Assembly (NCBI GenBank): GCA_946482335.1
Contig: CAMLRG010000009.1
Coordinates: 1-53,437 of the forward strand
Length of the DNA: 53,437 nucleotides
Direction: 5' to 3'
Source: an uncultured Duganella sp.
GTDB taxonomy: Bacteria > Pseudomonadota > Gammaproteobacteria > Burkholderiales > Burkholderiaceae
A program made the position numbers and the translations under genes. Position 1 is the stretch's first letter, and each line of letters starts with the position of its first letter. Shown here piece after piece: positions 10,001 to 17,335 of this stretch. The notes beneath the pieces were generated by a model, which saw only the letters and a list, made by a program, of their open reading frames with translations, did not search any database and was not told the origin of the DNA.

Positions 10001-10127
10001 ACGGCGGATCCTCATCCTGCCCCAGGTTCTTGTAGGCCAGCAGGCCGCCGATCAGCAGCACCGCCATCAGGTAACGCGTGAGCGGGATGTGCTCAAGGGC
10101 CCAGCGCGACAGGTTGAAGCCCTTCAT
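7041..10127 (-). CDS. RND efflux transporter permease
   Basis: A 1028-residue inner-membrane pump of the AcrB/HAE1-like resistance-nodulation-division superfamily, driven by the proton gradient. It has the usual two-fold layout: one transmembrane helix near the N-terminus, a large periplasmic loop, a block of six helices containing LGLLVDDAIIAVE (the essential intramembrane Asp pair), then the second repeat. The ATG at 10127 is chosen because it overlaps the adaptor stop by four bases (ATGA) and begins MKGFNLSRWALEHIPLTRY. Upstream in-frame codons lie inside the adaptor. Substrate cannot be deduced. No outer-membrane factor gene is present nearby. Confidence 0.93.
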   Translation of the reverse strand: MKGFNLSRWALEHIPLTRYLMAVLLIGGLLAYKNLGQDEDPPFTFRSMVVQAFWPGATALQTAEQVTDKLEKKLQETPFVHEITSYSKPGQTLILLSLRESTPPKEVSQAWYQVRKKIGDIRATLPAGVQGPVFNDEFGDTYGSIFALSGDGFTYAELKDYADLVRQQLLGVKKVSKVELFGVQDEKINIEFSHKKFAQLGLTVEQIANQIATQNVVEATGVVVTPTDNLQVRVSGALRTVKDLEELELRANNTTFRLGDFATIKREYLDPPRDKMRFNGKEVIGLGVSMEKGGNIILMGKELEKTVEQMKSKLPVGIELERVSNQPAAVTASVGEFLRTLVEAVLIVLAVSFLSLGLHSKPKLRLDARPGLVVALTIPLVLAVTFLFMRIFDIDLHKISLGALIIALGLLVDDAIIAVEMMVRKMEEGYSRLEAATYAYTSTALPMLTGTLITVAGFLPIGLAASAAGEYTFSLFSVNAIALVTSWVVAVVFTPYIGFVLLKVKPHAEGGDHHELFDTPGYRKFRAVVNWCVEYRKTTIVATLVVFFLGVYGFKFIEKQFFPDSSRPELMVEMWSPEGTAFAQTERQAKKFEEFIRKEPGVASVTTYVGNGSPRFYLPLNQIFPQTNVSQAVVLAKDLKAREELRHKITAVFKTDFPEVRGRVQLLPNGPPVPYAVQFRVTGTEVERVRAIADQVKDIMRANPNTVGVNDNWNESIKVLRLDLDQDKMRALGVTSQTVMRAANTILSGTPIGQFREGIRLIDIQVRQPLDERRTIAVLNDTYIPTNSGRSVPISQLARVHFVWEPGVVWREGREWAITVQSDVVEGVQGPTVSGQINPKLDELRAKLPPGYEIKVKGAASDSSAAEESIAANLPLAVFIIFTLLMLQLHSFSRSLLVFLTGPLGVAGAAMALLIMGRPLGFVANLGIIALFGMIIRNSVILVDQIEQDIKQGVPAWDAIVESAVRRCRPIILTAAAAALAMIPLSRSVFWGPMAVAIMGGLILATALTLLFLPALYAAWFRVPKPNR

Positions 10128-11197
10128 TTGGCGGCCCCGAGGATGGTCACTTTCTGGCCCGGCTTCAGCAGGTTGACGCCGGCGGTGACGACGGTCTGCC
10201 CCGGCTTGACGCCCGATCCCAGTACCAGCTCGTTGCCCGACACGCCGGACACCGTGACCGGCACCAGGCGCACCGCACCATTTTCCACCACCCACACCGA
10301 GGTGTTCGACTTTTCATGGAACAGCGCCGTCAGCGGCACCTTGATCTGCGGCTCCGGCGTACGCGAGGCGAAGGCCACCAGGGCGGTCATCCCCAGCTTG
10401 GCTTCCTGCAGGCTGGATGGGATCGACACCCGGAAGGCATAAGTGCGGGTGAATGGATCGGCCACCGGGGAGATCTCGCGGATCTTGCCGGGCACACTCT
10501 TGTCAGGGCTGGCCCACAGGCGCACATGCACATCCGTGATGGCGCGCAAGGTGTCGACCTTGTCTTCCGGTACCCCGAACACGATTTCCTTTTCATCGGT
10601 CTTGGCCACCCGCACCACCGGCGTGCCAGGGGCAACCACCTGCCCCACTTCGGCATCCACTGCCGTCACCACGCCATCAATATCGGACACCAGGCTGGCG
10701 TACGCGGCCTGGTTGGACATGCCGCGATAGGCCGCCTGCGCGGAATCGACTTGCGCCTGCGCCGACTTGGCGGCCGACAGCCTGGCATCCAGGATGGCCT
10801 GGCTGACGAAGTTCTTTTCGCGCAGCTCCTGGTAGCGCTTCAACTCAGCGTTGGCCAGGTCGCGCGTGGTTTCCGCCGCCCGCAGCGCCGCCATGGCCTG
10901 GGTCTGGGACAGCCTCAAATCCTGCGGGTCGAGCTCCATCAGCACCTGACCACGCTTGACCTCGCTACCCACGTCCACCTTGCGCGAGACGATCTTGCCG
11001 CCGACCCGGAAGCCCAGCCGCGATTCCACGCGCGCGCGCACTTCGCCGGAAAATTCGGCATTCACGTCGATATCCGAAGTTTGCAGGACCATGGCGCGCA
11101 CCGGACGGACATCTTCAGTCTTCGGCGCTTCTTTCGAGCAGGCGGCAAGCAGCAAGGCGCAGGCTGCAACCCAGGGTAGTTTTTTTGCTACGAACAC
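10124..11197 (-). CDS. RND efflux periplasmic adaptor, lipoprotein
   Basis: A membrane-fusion protein of about 357 residues that bridges the permease to an outer-membrane channel. The N-terminus is a lipoprotein signal with lipobox LAAC (Cys20 counting from the chosen start). The HlyD-like barrel-sandwich, an alpha-hairpin rich in Ala/Gln/Lys (about 80-145) and beta-barrel sections follow. The start at GTG 11197 is preferred because AAAGGA lies 8 nt upstream and it gives a normal signal peptide. An ATG at 11251 would give an 18-residue longer n-region and is possible. Translationally coupled to the permease. Confidence 0.88.
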   Translation of the reverse strand: MFVAKKLPWVAACALLLAACSKEAPKTEDVRPVRAMVLQTSDIDVNAEFSGEVRARVESRLGFRVGGKIVSRKVDVGSEVKRGQVLMELDPQDLRLSQTQAMAALRAAETTRDLANAELKRYQELREKNFVSQAILDARLSAAKSAQAQVDSAQAAYRGMSNQAAYASLVSDIDGVVTAVDAEVGQVVAPGTPVVRVAKTDEKEIVFGVPEDKVDTLRAITDVHVRLWASPDKSVPGKIREISPVADPFTRTYAFRVSIPSSLQEAKLGMTALVAFASRTPEPQIKVPLTALFHEKSNTSVWVVENGAVRLVPVTVSGVSGNELVLGSGVKPGQTVVTAGVNLLKPGQKVTILGAAK

Positions 11198-11269
11198 GAT
11201 GGATTTCCTTTTTAGTGGCCCTGGCGATTGCCGGGGGTGCATCTTTGCCATTATTATTTCCGATCTGGA

Positions 11270-11346
11270 ACTAAATGACTTTCCGTTTAGTAAAAAATTA
11301 TAGCCGGGTCAACCGTACTTGCAAATGACTTTTGCGTCATTAATTT
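11270..11346. promoter_or_regulatory. divergent promoter region, adaptor gene / hpnC
   Basis: For the adaptor (minus strand), TTGCAA (11324-11319), a 16-bp spacer and a perfect TATAAT (11302-11297) form a convincing sigma70 promoter. Just downstream lies the inverted repeat ACTAAA-N10-TTTAGT (11270-11291), well placed for a repressor. TTGCAA is self-complementary and on the plus strand is followed after 16 bp by TAATTT (11341-11346), a weaker possible promoter for hpnC. Inference from sequence only. Confidence 0.5.
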
Positions 11347-11360
11347 AGAACAGCGCCTCT

Positions 11361-12185
11361 ATGCCCGTTGACCACTACGAGAATTTCCCCGTCGCTTCCA
11401 TCCTGTTGCCGCGAAAAATACGCCCCGCAGTGGAGGCGATTTATGCCTTTGCGCGCAGCGCCGACGATATTGCCGACGAAGGCGATGCGACGCCCGAGCA
11501 GCGCCTGGCCGCGCTGACGGCCTACGAGGACGCCCTGGGCCGCATCGAGCGCGCTGAAGGCGGCCTGGACCCGATGTTCGAACGGCTGGCCGAGACCATC
11601 GCGCGCCACCGGCTGCCCTTGCGCCCTTTTTACGACCTGTTGTCCGCCTTTAAGCAGGATATCGTGGTGCACCGCTACCAGGACTACGGCGCGCTGCTGG
11701 ATTACTGTGCACGTTCGGCCAATCCGGTGGGCTTGCTGATGTTGCACCTGTACGGCGAGGCCGACGAGGCCAATGTGCGCGATTCGGACGCCATCTGTTC
11801 CGCCCTGCAGATCATCAATTTCCTGCAGGACGTGGCGATCGACGAGCACAAGGAGCGCATTTACCTGCCGATGGAGGATCTGGCGCGCTATGCGCTGTCG
11901 CCGGCGCACTTGTCGCGGCCCGATAACAAGGCGAAATGGCGGGCCATGATGAAGTTCCAGGTCGGCCGCGCGCGCGCGCTGATGCTGCAGGGTGCCCCCC
12001 TGGCCTGCCGCCTCAAGGGCCGCATCGGCCTGGAGCTGCGCATGGTGGTGCAAGGCGGGCTGCGTATTCTGGAGGCAATCGAGGAAGTCGATTACGACGT
12101 TTTCCTGCGCCGGCCAAAGCTCGAAAAGCGCGATTGGGTCAAGGTTTTCTGGCGTGCGCTTCGGATGAAGCCCGCTTCCCTATAG
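11361..12185 (+). CDS. hpnC: squalene synthase HpnC (hydroxysqualene-forming)
   Basis: A 274-residue isoprenoid synthase of the squalene/phytoene synthase fold. In the bacterial three-enzyme route HpnC converts presqualene diphosphate to hydroxysqualene. The first Asp-rich motif is in FARSADDIADE (about residues 31-41) and the second region is QIINFLQDVAID. Length is typical. First gene of hpnC-hpnD-hpnE, with 38 nt to hpnD. Assignment between HpnC and HpnD rests on gene order and on similarity of the N-terminal sequence (NFPVASILLP) to HpnC. Confidence 0.92.
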   Translation: MPVDHYENFPVASILLPRKIRPAVEAIYAFARSADDIADEGDATPEQRLAALTAYEDALGRIERAEGGLDPMFERLAETIARHRLPLRPFYDLLSAFKQDIVVHRYQDYGALLDYCARSANPVGLLMLHLYGEADEANVRDSDAICSALQIINFLQDVAIDEHKERIYLPMEDLARYALSPAHLSRPDNKAKWRAMMKFQVGRARALMLQGAPLACRLKGRIGLELRMVVQGGLRILEAIEEVDYDVFLRRPKLEKRDWVKVFWRALRMKPASL

Positions 12186-12223
12186 AATAGCGCCTTTGAC
12201 AGCGTTACCCGAACCATAAGAAC

Positions 12224-13057
12224 ATGTCCCCCGACGAATACTGCCAGCAGAAGGCCGCCGCCAGCGGTTCGAGTTTTTATTACAGTTTCCTGTTCCTGCC
12301 GCCGGAACGCCGCCGCGCCATCACGGCGCTGTATGCCTTCTGCCGCGAGGTGGACGACACCGTCGACGAATGCAGCGACGAATCGCTGGCGCGCATCAAG
12401 CTGGCATGGTGGCGCAATGAGATCGCGCAAATGTACGAAGGCAAACAGTCGCACCCCGTGACCCAGGCCTTGCAGCCCCATATCGCGCCGTATGGCTTGA
12501 AGCAGGAACACATGCAGGCCATCATCGATGGCATGGAAATGGACTTGAACCAGACCCGCTATCTCGATTATGCAGGACTGTCGAAGTACTGCTGGCACGT
12601 GGCGAGCGTGGTGGGCATCCTGTCGGCTTCGATCTTCGGCGCCACGCGCCCGGAGACGCTGCACTATGCGGAAAAGCTGGGGCATGCGTTCCAACTGACC
12701 AATATCATCCGCGACGTCGGCGAAGATGCCCGCAAGGGCCGCATCTACCTGCCGGTCAACGAGCTGCAGCAGTTCAACGTGACGGCGGCCGACCTGCTCA
12801 ATGCGCGCGAAACCGAAAATTTCGCGAAGCTGATGCAATTCCAGGTGGCGCGCGCGCAAAAAGCATACGACGAAGCGTTCGCGCTACTGCCGAAGGAAGA
12901 CCGCCGTGCCCAGCGTCCCGGCTTGATCATGGCGGCGATTTACCGCACGCTGTTGAATGAAATCGAGGAAGATGGCTACCACGTCCTCAAGCAGCGCATT
13001 TCGCTGACGCCGATCCGCAAATTGTGGCTGGCGTGGAAGACCTGGGTCCGTGGCTAA
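12224..13057 (+). CDS. hpnD: presqualene diphosphate synthase HpnD
   Basis: A 277-residue squalene/phytoene synthase-fold enzyme that condenses two farnesyl diphosphates into presqualene diphosphate. It shows the DxxxD motif in CREVDDTVDE (about 41-50), the aspartate-rich NIIRDVGED (about 161-169) and the N-terminal SPDEYCQQKAA typical of HpnD. It lies between hpnC and hpnE and its 3' end overlaps hpnE by 8 bp, indicating translational coupling. Confidence 0.94.
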   Translation: MSPDEYCQQKAAASGSSFYYSFLFLPPERRRAITALYAFCREVDDTVDECSDESLARIKLAWWRNEIAQMYEGKQSHPVTQALQPHIAPYGLKQEHMQAIIDGMEMDLNQTRYLDYAGLSKYCWHVASVVGILSASIFGATRPETLHYAEKLGHAFQLTNIIRDVGEDARKGRIYLPVNELQQFNVTAADLLNARETENFAKLMQFQVARAQKAYDEAFALLPKEDRRAQRPGLIMAAIYRTLLNEIEEDGYHVLKQRISLTPIRKLWLAWKTWVRG

Positions 13058-14396
13058 TCACTTTGCCGTCATCGGTGGCGGCTGGGCAGGGTTCACGGCG
13101 GCCGTCGAACTGGCGCGCGCCGGCCACCGGACCACGCTGTTCGAAGCGGCCCGAACCCTTGGCGGCCGGGCGCGCCGGGTGTCATTCGATGGGCGCGAAC
13201 TCGATAATGGCCAGCACATCATGCTCGGTGCCTATGCCGAAACGCTGCGCCTCATGCGCACGGTCGGCGTGGATATCGGCCGCGCGGTGCTCACCCTCCC
13301 CTTGCAGATGCGTTATCCGCCTGGCAGCGGCATGGACTTTCTGGCGCCCCGCCTGCCGGCACCGCTGCACGTCGGTGTCGCCCTGCTGCGTGCGCGCGGC
13401 CTGGTCCGCGAGGACAAGCTGGCCCTGGCACGTTTCAGTACCACAGCGCGCTGGATGGACTGGCGCTTGAACCACGATTGCAGCGTGGCGGAGTTGCTGG
13501 AGCGTTTCGACCAGACGCCGCGCCTGGTGGCGTTGATGTGGCGCCCCTTGTGCCTGGCCGCCCTGAATACGCCGCCCGAGCGCGCGTCGGCCAACGTTTT
13601 CCTGGCCGTGCTGCGCGACAGCCTCGGCGCGCGCCGCGCCGCCTCGGACATGCTGCTGCCGCGCGCCGACCTCTCTGCCCTGTTCCCGGACGCCGCCGCC
13701 GCATGGCTGGCAACCGGCGGGCACACCATCCATCTTGGCACCAAGGTCGACGCCATCCGGCCAGGCCCGGCGGGCAACTGGCTGCTCGACGCCAGCGGCG
13801 CATCGGTGGGCAGCGGCTGGAGCGCAGCGTTCGATGGCGTGGTGCTGGCCGGTTCGCCCGCCGCCAGTGCGGCGCTGTTGCGGCAGCTCGGCGACATGGC
13901 GGAGTTGGCGGCCCAGCTCGACGCCCTGCAGCCCGAACCCATCACCACCTGCTACCTGCAATACGCGCCCGGCACCCGGCTGGAGATCCCGTTCTATGCC
14001 TTGCTTGACGATCCGGCAAGCGGGCGCTGGGGCCAGTTCGTCTTCGACCGCGGCCAGCTCGATCCGCGCCAGGATGGCTTGTTCGCCGTCGTCACCAGCG
14101 CCTCCAGCGCCGCTGCCGCATTGCCACAGGATGCACTGGCGGCGGCCCTGGCAACACAGTTGGCGGCCGACCTGTCCAGCCCCGGGCTCGCCATCCCAGC
14201 CTGGAGCAAGGTGATTACCGAAAAACGGGCGACCTTCTCCTGCACGCCGGGCCTGCAGCGCCCCGCGAACGCCAGCGGGATGCCAGGCCTGGTGCTGGCC
14301 GGGGACTATACCGCCGGCGAATACCCGGCCACGCTCGAAATGGCGGTGCGCAGCGGGGTGCAGGCCGCCCGCAGCCTGGGCCGGGCGGCGACATGA
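13050..14396 (+). CDS. hpnE: hydroxysqualene dehydroxylase HpnE
   Basis: A 448-residue FAD-dependent amine-oxidase-family enzyme that reduces hydroxysqualene to squalene. The N-terminal dinucleotide-binding motif is FAVIGGGWAGFTAA with the acidic residue in LFEAA, followed by GGRARRVSFDG. The C-terminal FAD motif is in LVLAGDYTAGEYPATLEMAVRSG. Start is GTG at 13050, inside the end of hpnD (8-bp overlap). No squalene-hopene cyclase gene is in the window, so the rest of the hopanoid pathway must lie elsewhere. Confidence 0.93.
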   Translation: MANHFAVIGGGWAGFTAAVELARAGHRTTLFEAARTLGGRARRVSFDGRELDNGQHIMLGAYAETLRLMRTVGVDIGRAVLTLPLQMRYPPGSGMDFLAPRLPAPLHVGVALLRARGLVREDKLALARFSTTARWMDWRLNHDCSVAELLERFDQTPRLVALMWRPLCLAALNTPPERASANVFLAVLRDSLGARRAASDMLLPRADLSALFPDAAAAWLATGGHTIHLGTKVDAIRPGPAGNWLLDASGASVGSGWSAAFDGVVLAGSPAASAALLRQLGDMAELAAQLDALQPEPITTCYLQYAPGTRLEIPFYALLDDPASGRWGQFVFDRGQLDPRQDGLFAVVTSASSAAAALPQDALAAALATQLAADLSSPGLAIPAWSKVITEKRATFSCTPGLQRPANASGMPGLVLAGDYTAGEYPATLEMAVRSGVQAARSLGRAAT

Positions 14397-14410
14397 AAGC
14401 GATGGCCCGC

Positions 14411-14446
14411 CTGTCCTCCATTTTGGTAGCCTGCTCCCCCATTTTT
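14411..14446 (+). promoter_or_regulatory. 21-bp-phased direct repeat upstream of the DUF1700 gene
   Basis: CCNCCATTTT occurs twice (CCTCCATTTT ending 14424 and CCCCCATTTT ending 14445), exactly 21 bp apart, each preceded by CTG. Two helical turns of phasing is compatible with a regulator binding one face of the DNA. The rest of the 132-nt gap between hpnE and the next start shows a perfect 6-bp CTGGAG-N3-CTCCAG hairpin and no clear promoter. Confidence 0.3.
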
Positions 14447-14528
14447 GCATCCTGTCGTAAACAGCTGGAGCCCCTCCAGTGCCGCCGATACAGTGCAAGC
14501 ATGGAGTAAAAGGAGTCCGGAGTTTCCA

Positions 14529-15314
14529 ATGAGCAAGAGTGAGTACCTTGACGCACTGAAGCAAGCCCTGGCCGGCTTGCCGCCCGACACGGCCGCCAAG
14601 ACCATGGCTTATTACGAGCAGTGCTTCATCGACGGCTTAACGACGGGCAAGACCGAAGACGAGATCGCCGCCGGCCTGGACGAGCCGCGCAAGATCGCCA
14701 TGACCTTGCGCGCCAACGCCCACCGCAGTGCCTTCGAGCAAAGCCGCAACCCGGCCGATCTGGCGCGGATGGTGTTCTCTTTCATTGGCCTCGGCATCTT
14801 CAACCTGTTCATGGTGGTGCCCGCCGCCGTTTACTCCGCCTTGCTGTTCTCGGTGTACGCCAGTGCGTTCGCGCTCTACATCAGCGGCATTGCCATCACG
14901 GCAACCGGGCTGGCCGGGGCCAATGAACTGGTGCTGACCGGCCCGCTGCGCCACCTGGTCGTCTACGACGATGGCGGCGAGCAGCTCGACGCCCGCATGC
15001 AAACCAAGATTTCCATCAGCGGCCAGGGGATCGAAGTGTTCCAGGAACCGTCGGCCGGGCTGCGCAAGGAATGGGCGGATGCCGACAGCAAGTCCGAACA
15101 ATGGCTGGAAGGCGCGGAAGCGATGGCTGAAGGCGGTGTGCGCATCACCTCGGATCTCGACAGCGAGTCGCGCGCCGCGCAAACCGCCATCGGCATTGGC
15201 CTGGTGCTGCTGGGGATCGTCCTCAGCCTGGTGAGCATCGTCGTCACGCGCTACTCGCTGATCGGCTTGAAGCGCTACATCCAGATGAACCTTGCCATGC
15301 TGCGCGGCCGCTGA
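14529..15314 (+). CDS. DUF1700 (HAAS-type) membrane protein
   Basis: A 261-residue protein. The N-terminal YLDALKQALAGLPPDTAAKTMAYYEQ region and the Gly/Glu-rich turn match the DUF1700/HAAS domain. Two hydrophobic hairpin helices follow (about 80-130) and a last helix is near the C-terminus (about 218-245). The start at 14529 has AAGGAG about 15 nt upstream and GGAG nearer; upstream in-frame codons do not fit the family. Such proteins are often encoded with a PadR repressor and a DUF4097/GIN protein; here no PadR gene is adjacent. Function is not established. Confidence 0.8.
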   Translation: MSKSEYLDALKQALAGLPPDTAAKTMAYYEQCFIDGLTTGKTEDEIAAGLDEPRKIAMTLRANAHRSAFEQSRNPADLARMVFSFIGLGIFNLFMVVPAAVYSALLFSVYASAFALYISGIAITATGLAGANELVLTGPLRHLVVYDDGGEQLDARMQTKISISGQGIEVFQEPSAGLRKEWADADSKSEQWLEGAEAMAEGGVRITSDLDSESRAAQTAIGIGLVLLGIVLSLVSIVVTRYSLIGLKRYIQMNLAMLRGR

Positions 15315-15325
15315 AAGGAGAGGCA

Positions 15326-16141
15326 ATGTCCATTCGTTCCCTGCTCAAGATCGGTCTCGGCATGGCGCTGCTGGCGGTGGTGCTGACCGCGATCTCCTAC
15401 AGCATGCTGCGCGCCCAGGGCGCCGTCAATCCAACCAGCGTGGCCGGCCGCGCGGCGCGCACCGAAGTACGTGAAGTGAGCGCCACGGTCTCCACCGTGG
15501 AACTGGTCGGCCCCATCGACCTGCGCCTGAAACAGGGCGATGTGCCAGCCCTGAAAGTGCGCGGCGAACAGCGCCTGCTGGGCAATATCGCCACCGAGCA
15601 GGATGGCTCGACGCTGCGCATCGGCTCCAAAGGCTTGCTGTTGCATCCGCGCCGCCCCATCGAGGTCGAGCTGGTCTTGCCGTCCCTGAATGAATTGGTG
15701 ATCAATGGCAGCGGCGACAGCACCGTCAATGGCTTCAGCGGCGAACGCCTCAGCGTCCAGCTGCAAGGGTCGGGCAACCTGACCTTCAATGGCCGCTACA
15801 AGCAGGTGGAAGCGGGCGTGCACGGCAGCGGCGACCTCAACCTGAATACCGGCCATGGCGAGAAAGTGGCGCTGGAAATGGTCGGCTCGGGCGCCATCAC
15901 GTCCAGCGGCAGTTGCAAGGAGTTGACGGCCGAATTGACCGGTTCCGGCGACCTGGATGCCCAGCACCTCGCTTCCGACAAGGTGGTGGTGACGCTGCAA
16001 GGTTCCGGCACCACCAACGTGTTCGCGCGCCAGTCGGCCGACCTCACGGTCAAGGGCAATGGCGATATCCGCGTCTTCGGCAACCCGGCCGACCGCAATG
16101 TCAACCGCAGCGGCTCAGGCGGCGTCAGCTGGGTCCATTAA
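15326..16141 (+). CDS. GIN-domain (DUF2807) exported protein
   Basis: A 271-residue protein starting 11 nt after the DUF1700 gene with AAAGGAGAGG as Shine-Dalgarno. An N-terminal hydrophobic segment (about 8-28) is a signal anchor or signal peptide. The remainder is a run of Gly/Ser-rich beta repeats of the form LxVxxxGSGxxxxxG (INGSGDSTVNG, LQGSGNLTFNG, VHGSGDLNLN), which is the parallel beta-helix head-GIN fold. Likely envelope-located; partner of the preceding membrane protein by operon structure. Its 3' end overlaps the convergent flavoprotein gene by 27 bp. Confidence 0.82.
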   Translation: MSIRSLLKIGLGMALLAVVLTAISYSMLRAQGAVNPTSVAGRAARTEVREVSATVSTVELVGPIDLRLKQGDVPALKVRGEQRLLGNIATEQDGSTLRIGSKGLLLHPRRPIEVELVLPSLNELVINGSGDSTVNGFSGERLSVQLQGSGNLTFNGRYKQVEAGVHGSGDLNLNTGHGEKVALEMVGSGAITSSGSCKELTAELTGSGDLDAQHLASDKVVVTLQGSGTTNVFARQSADLTVKGNGDIRVFGNPADRNVNRSGSGGVSWVH

Positions 16142-17335
16142 GTAACGCAAGATGTCGCGGCCGGCGGCGCGGCCGCTGGCAAGACAAGCCGTCAGCAGGT
16201 AGCCGCCGGTGGGCGCCTCCCAGTCCAGCATCTCACCGGCCACGAACACCCCTGGCACCGCCTTCAGCATCGTCGCTTGCAGCGCTTCGAAACGCACCCC
16301 GCCGGCACTGCTGATCGCCTCGTCGATCGGGCGCGGTGCGCGCAAAGTGACCGGCAACGCTTTCAGCGTGGCCGCCACGCGCATCGGATCGTGGAAGGCT
16401 TCCTTGTCCAGCACCTCGTGCAGCAAGCCGGTCTTGACGCCCTTGATGTGCAGGCGGCTTTGCAGGAAGCTCGACATCGAACGCGAGCCGCGCGGGTGCG
16501 CCAGTTCTTCCTGCACGCGCGCCAGCGGCCAGTCCGGCAGCAAGTCCAGTTCCACCGTTGCGCTGCCATGCGCCGCAATGCGGTCGCGGAGGGCGGCCGA
16601 TAGCGCGTACACCAGGCTGCCTTCGATCCCGCTTGCCGTCACCACCAGCTGGCCCTTGCGGCCGCCAATGGCGACGGTGGTCAGCGGCTGGCCGGCGTAT
16701 TTCCCGGCGAAATGGGCGCTCCAGCCGGCATCGAAGCCGCAATTGGCCGGCACCAGCGGCGCCACGTCCACGCCGCGTGCCGCCAGCAAGCTTTGCCAGG
16801 CGCCATCGGAACCCAGGCGCGCCCAGCTGGCGCCGCCCAGCGCCAGCAAGACCGCGCGCGGACGCGCCGTGCGCTCGCCGTCCTGTGTTGCGAAGCGCAG
16901 CGCGCCATCCGCCGTCCAGCCGAGCCAGCGGTGGCGCTGGTGGAAATGCACCCCGCTCTCGCGCAAGCGGTGCAGCCAGGCGCGCAGCAAGGGGGCCGCC
17001 TTCATTTCGGTCGGGAACACGCGCCCCGACGTGCCGACAAAGGTGTCGATGCCCAGGCCATGCACCCAGCCGCGCAAATCGTCCGGGGTGAAAGCGTCCA
17101 GCATCGGGCGCAAGGCGTCGGCACGGCTGCCGTAGCGCGCCACGAAGGCCGCATAGGGCTCGGAATGGGTGATGTTCATGCCGCCGCGTCCCGCCAGCAG
17201 GAACTTGCGGCCCACCGAAGGCATGGCATCGTAGACGTCGACCTGCACGCCCGCCGCCGCCAGCACTTCGGCTGCCATCAGGCCGGCGGGCCCGCCGCCG
17301 ACCACCGCTACCCCTTGTAATTGAATGCTTTCCAT
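16115..17335 (-). CDS. BaiN/HI0933-like NAD(P)/FAD-dependent oxidoreductase
   Basis: A 406-residue flavoprotein of the HI0933/BaiN family. It has an N-terminal Rossmann motif VAVVGGGPAGLMAAEVLAAAG and YDA acidic end, then PSVGRKFLLAGRGGMNITHSE, and a C-terminal FAD segment GVFVAGEMLDWEAPTGGYLL. The substrate of this subfamily is unknown. The start (ATG 17335) lies inside the end of the upstream EAL gene (28-bp overlap), so translation is coupled. The stop overlaps the convergent GIN gene. Confidence 0.88.
   Translation of the reverse strand: MESIQLQGVAVVGGGPAGLMAAEVLAAAGVQVDVYDAMPSVGRKFLLAGRGGMNITHSEPYAAFVARYGSRADALRPMLDAFTPDDLRGWVHGLGIDTFVGTSGRVFPTEMKAAPLLRAWLHRLRESGVHFHQRHRWLGWTADGALRFATQDGERTARPRAVLLALGGASWARLGSDGAWQSLLAARGVDVAPLVPANCGFDAGWSAHFAGKYAGQPLTTVAIGGRKGQLVVTASGIEGSLVYALSAALRDRIAAHGSATVELDLLPDWPLARVQEELAHPRGSRSMSSFLQSRLHIKGVKTGLLHEVLDKEAFHDPMRVAATLKALPVTLRAPRPIDEAISSAGGVRFEALQATMLKAVPGVFVAGEMLDWEAPTGGYLLTACLASGRAAGRDILRYLMDPADAA

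Noticed and set aside
10128..10295. Longer start for the RND permease
   Set aside because: The added 56 residues overlap the adaptor gene and are Arg/Gly-rich without membrane character. The ATGA overlap at 10127 fixes the start.
11326..11339. TGAC-N6-GTCA palindrome as an operator for hpnC
   Set aside because: Arms are only four bases; a chance occurrence is likely.
17308..17335. Frameshift or fusion between the EAL gene and the flavoprotein
   Set aside because: Both proteins have complete family ends; the 28-bp overlap is ordinary translational coupling.
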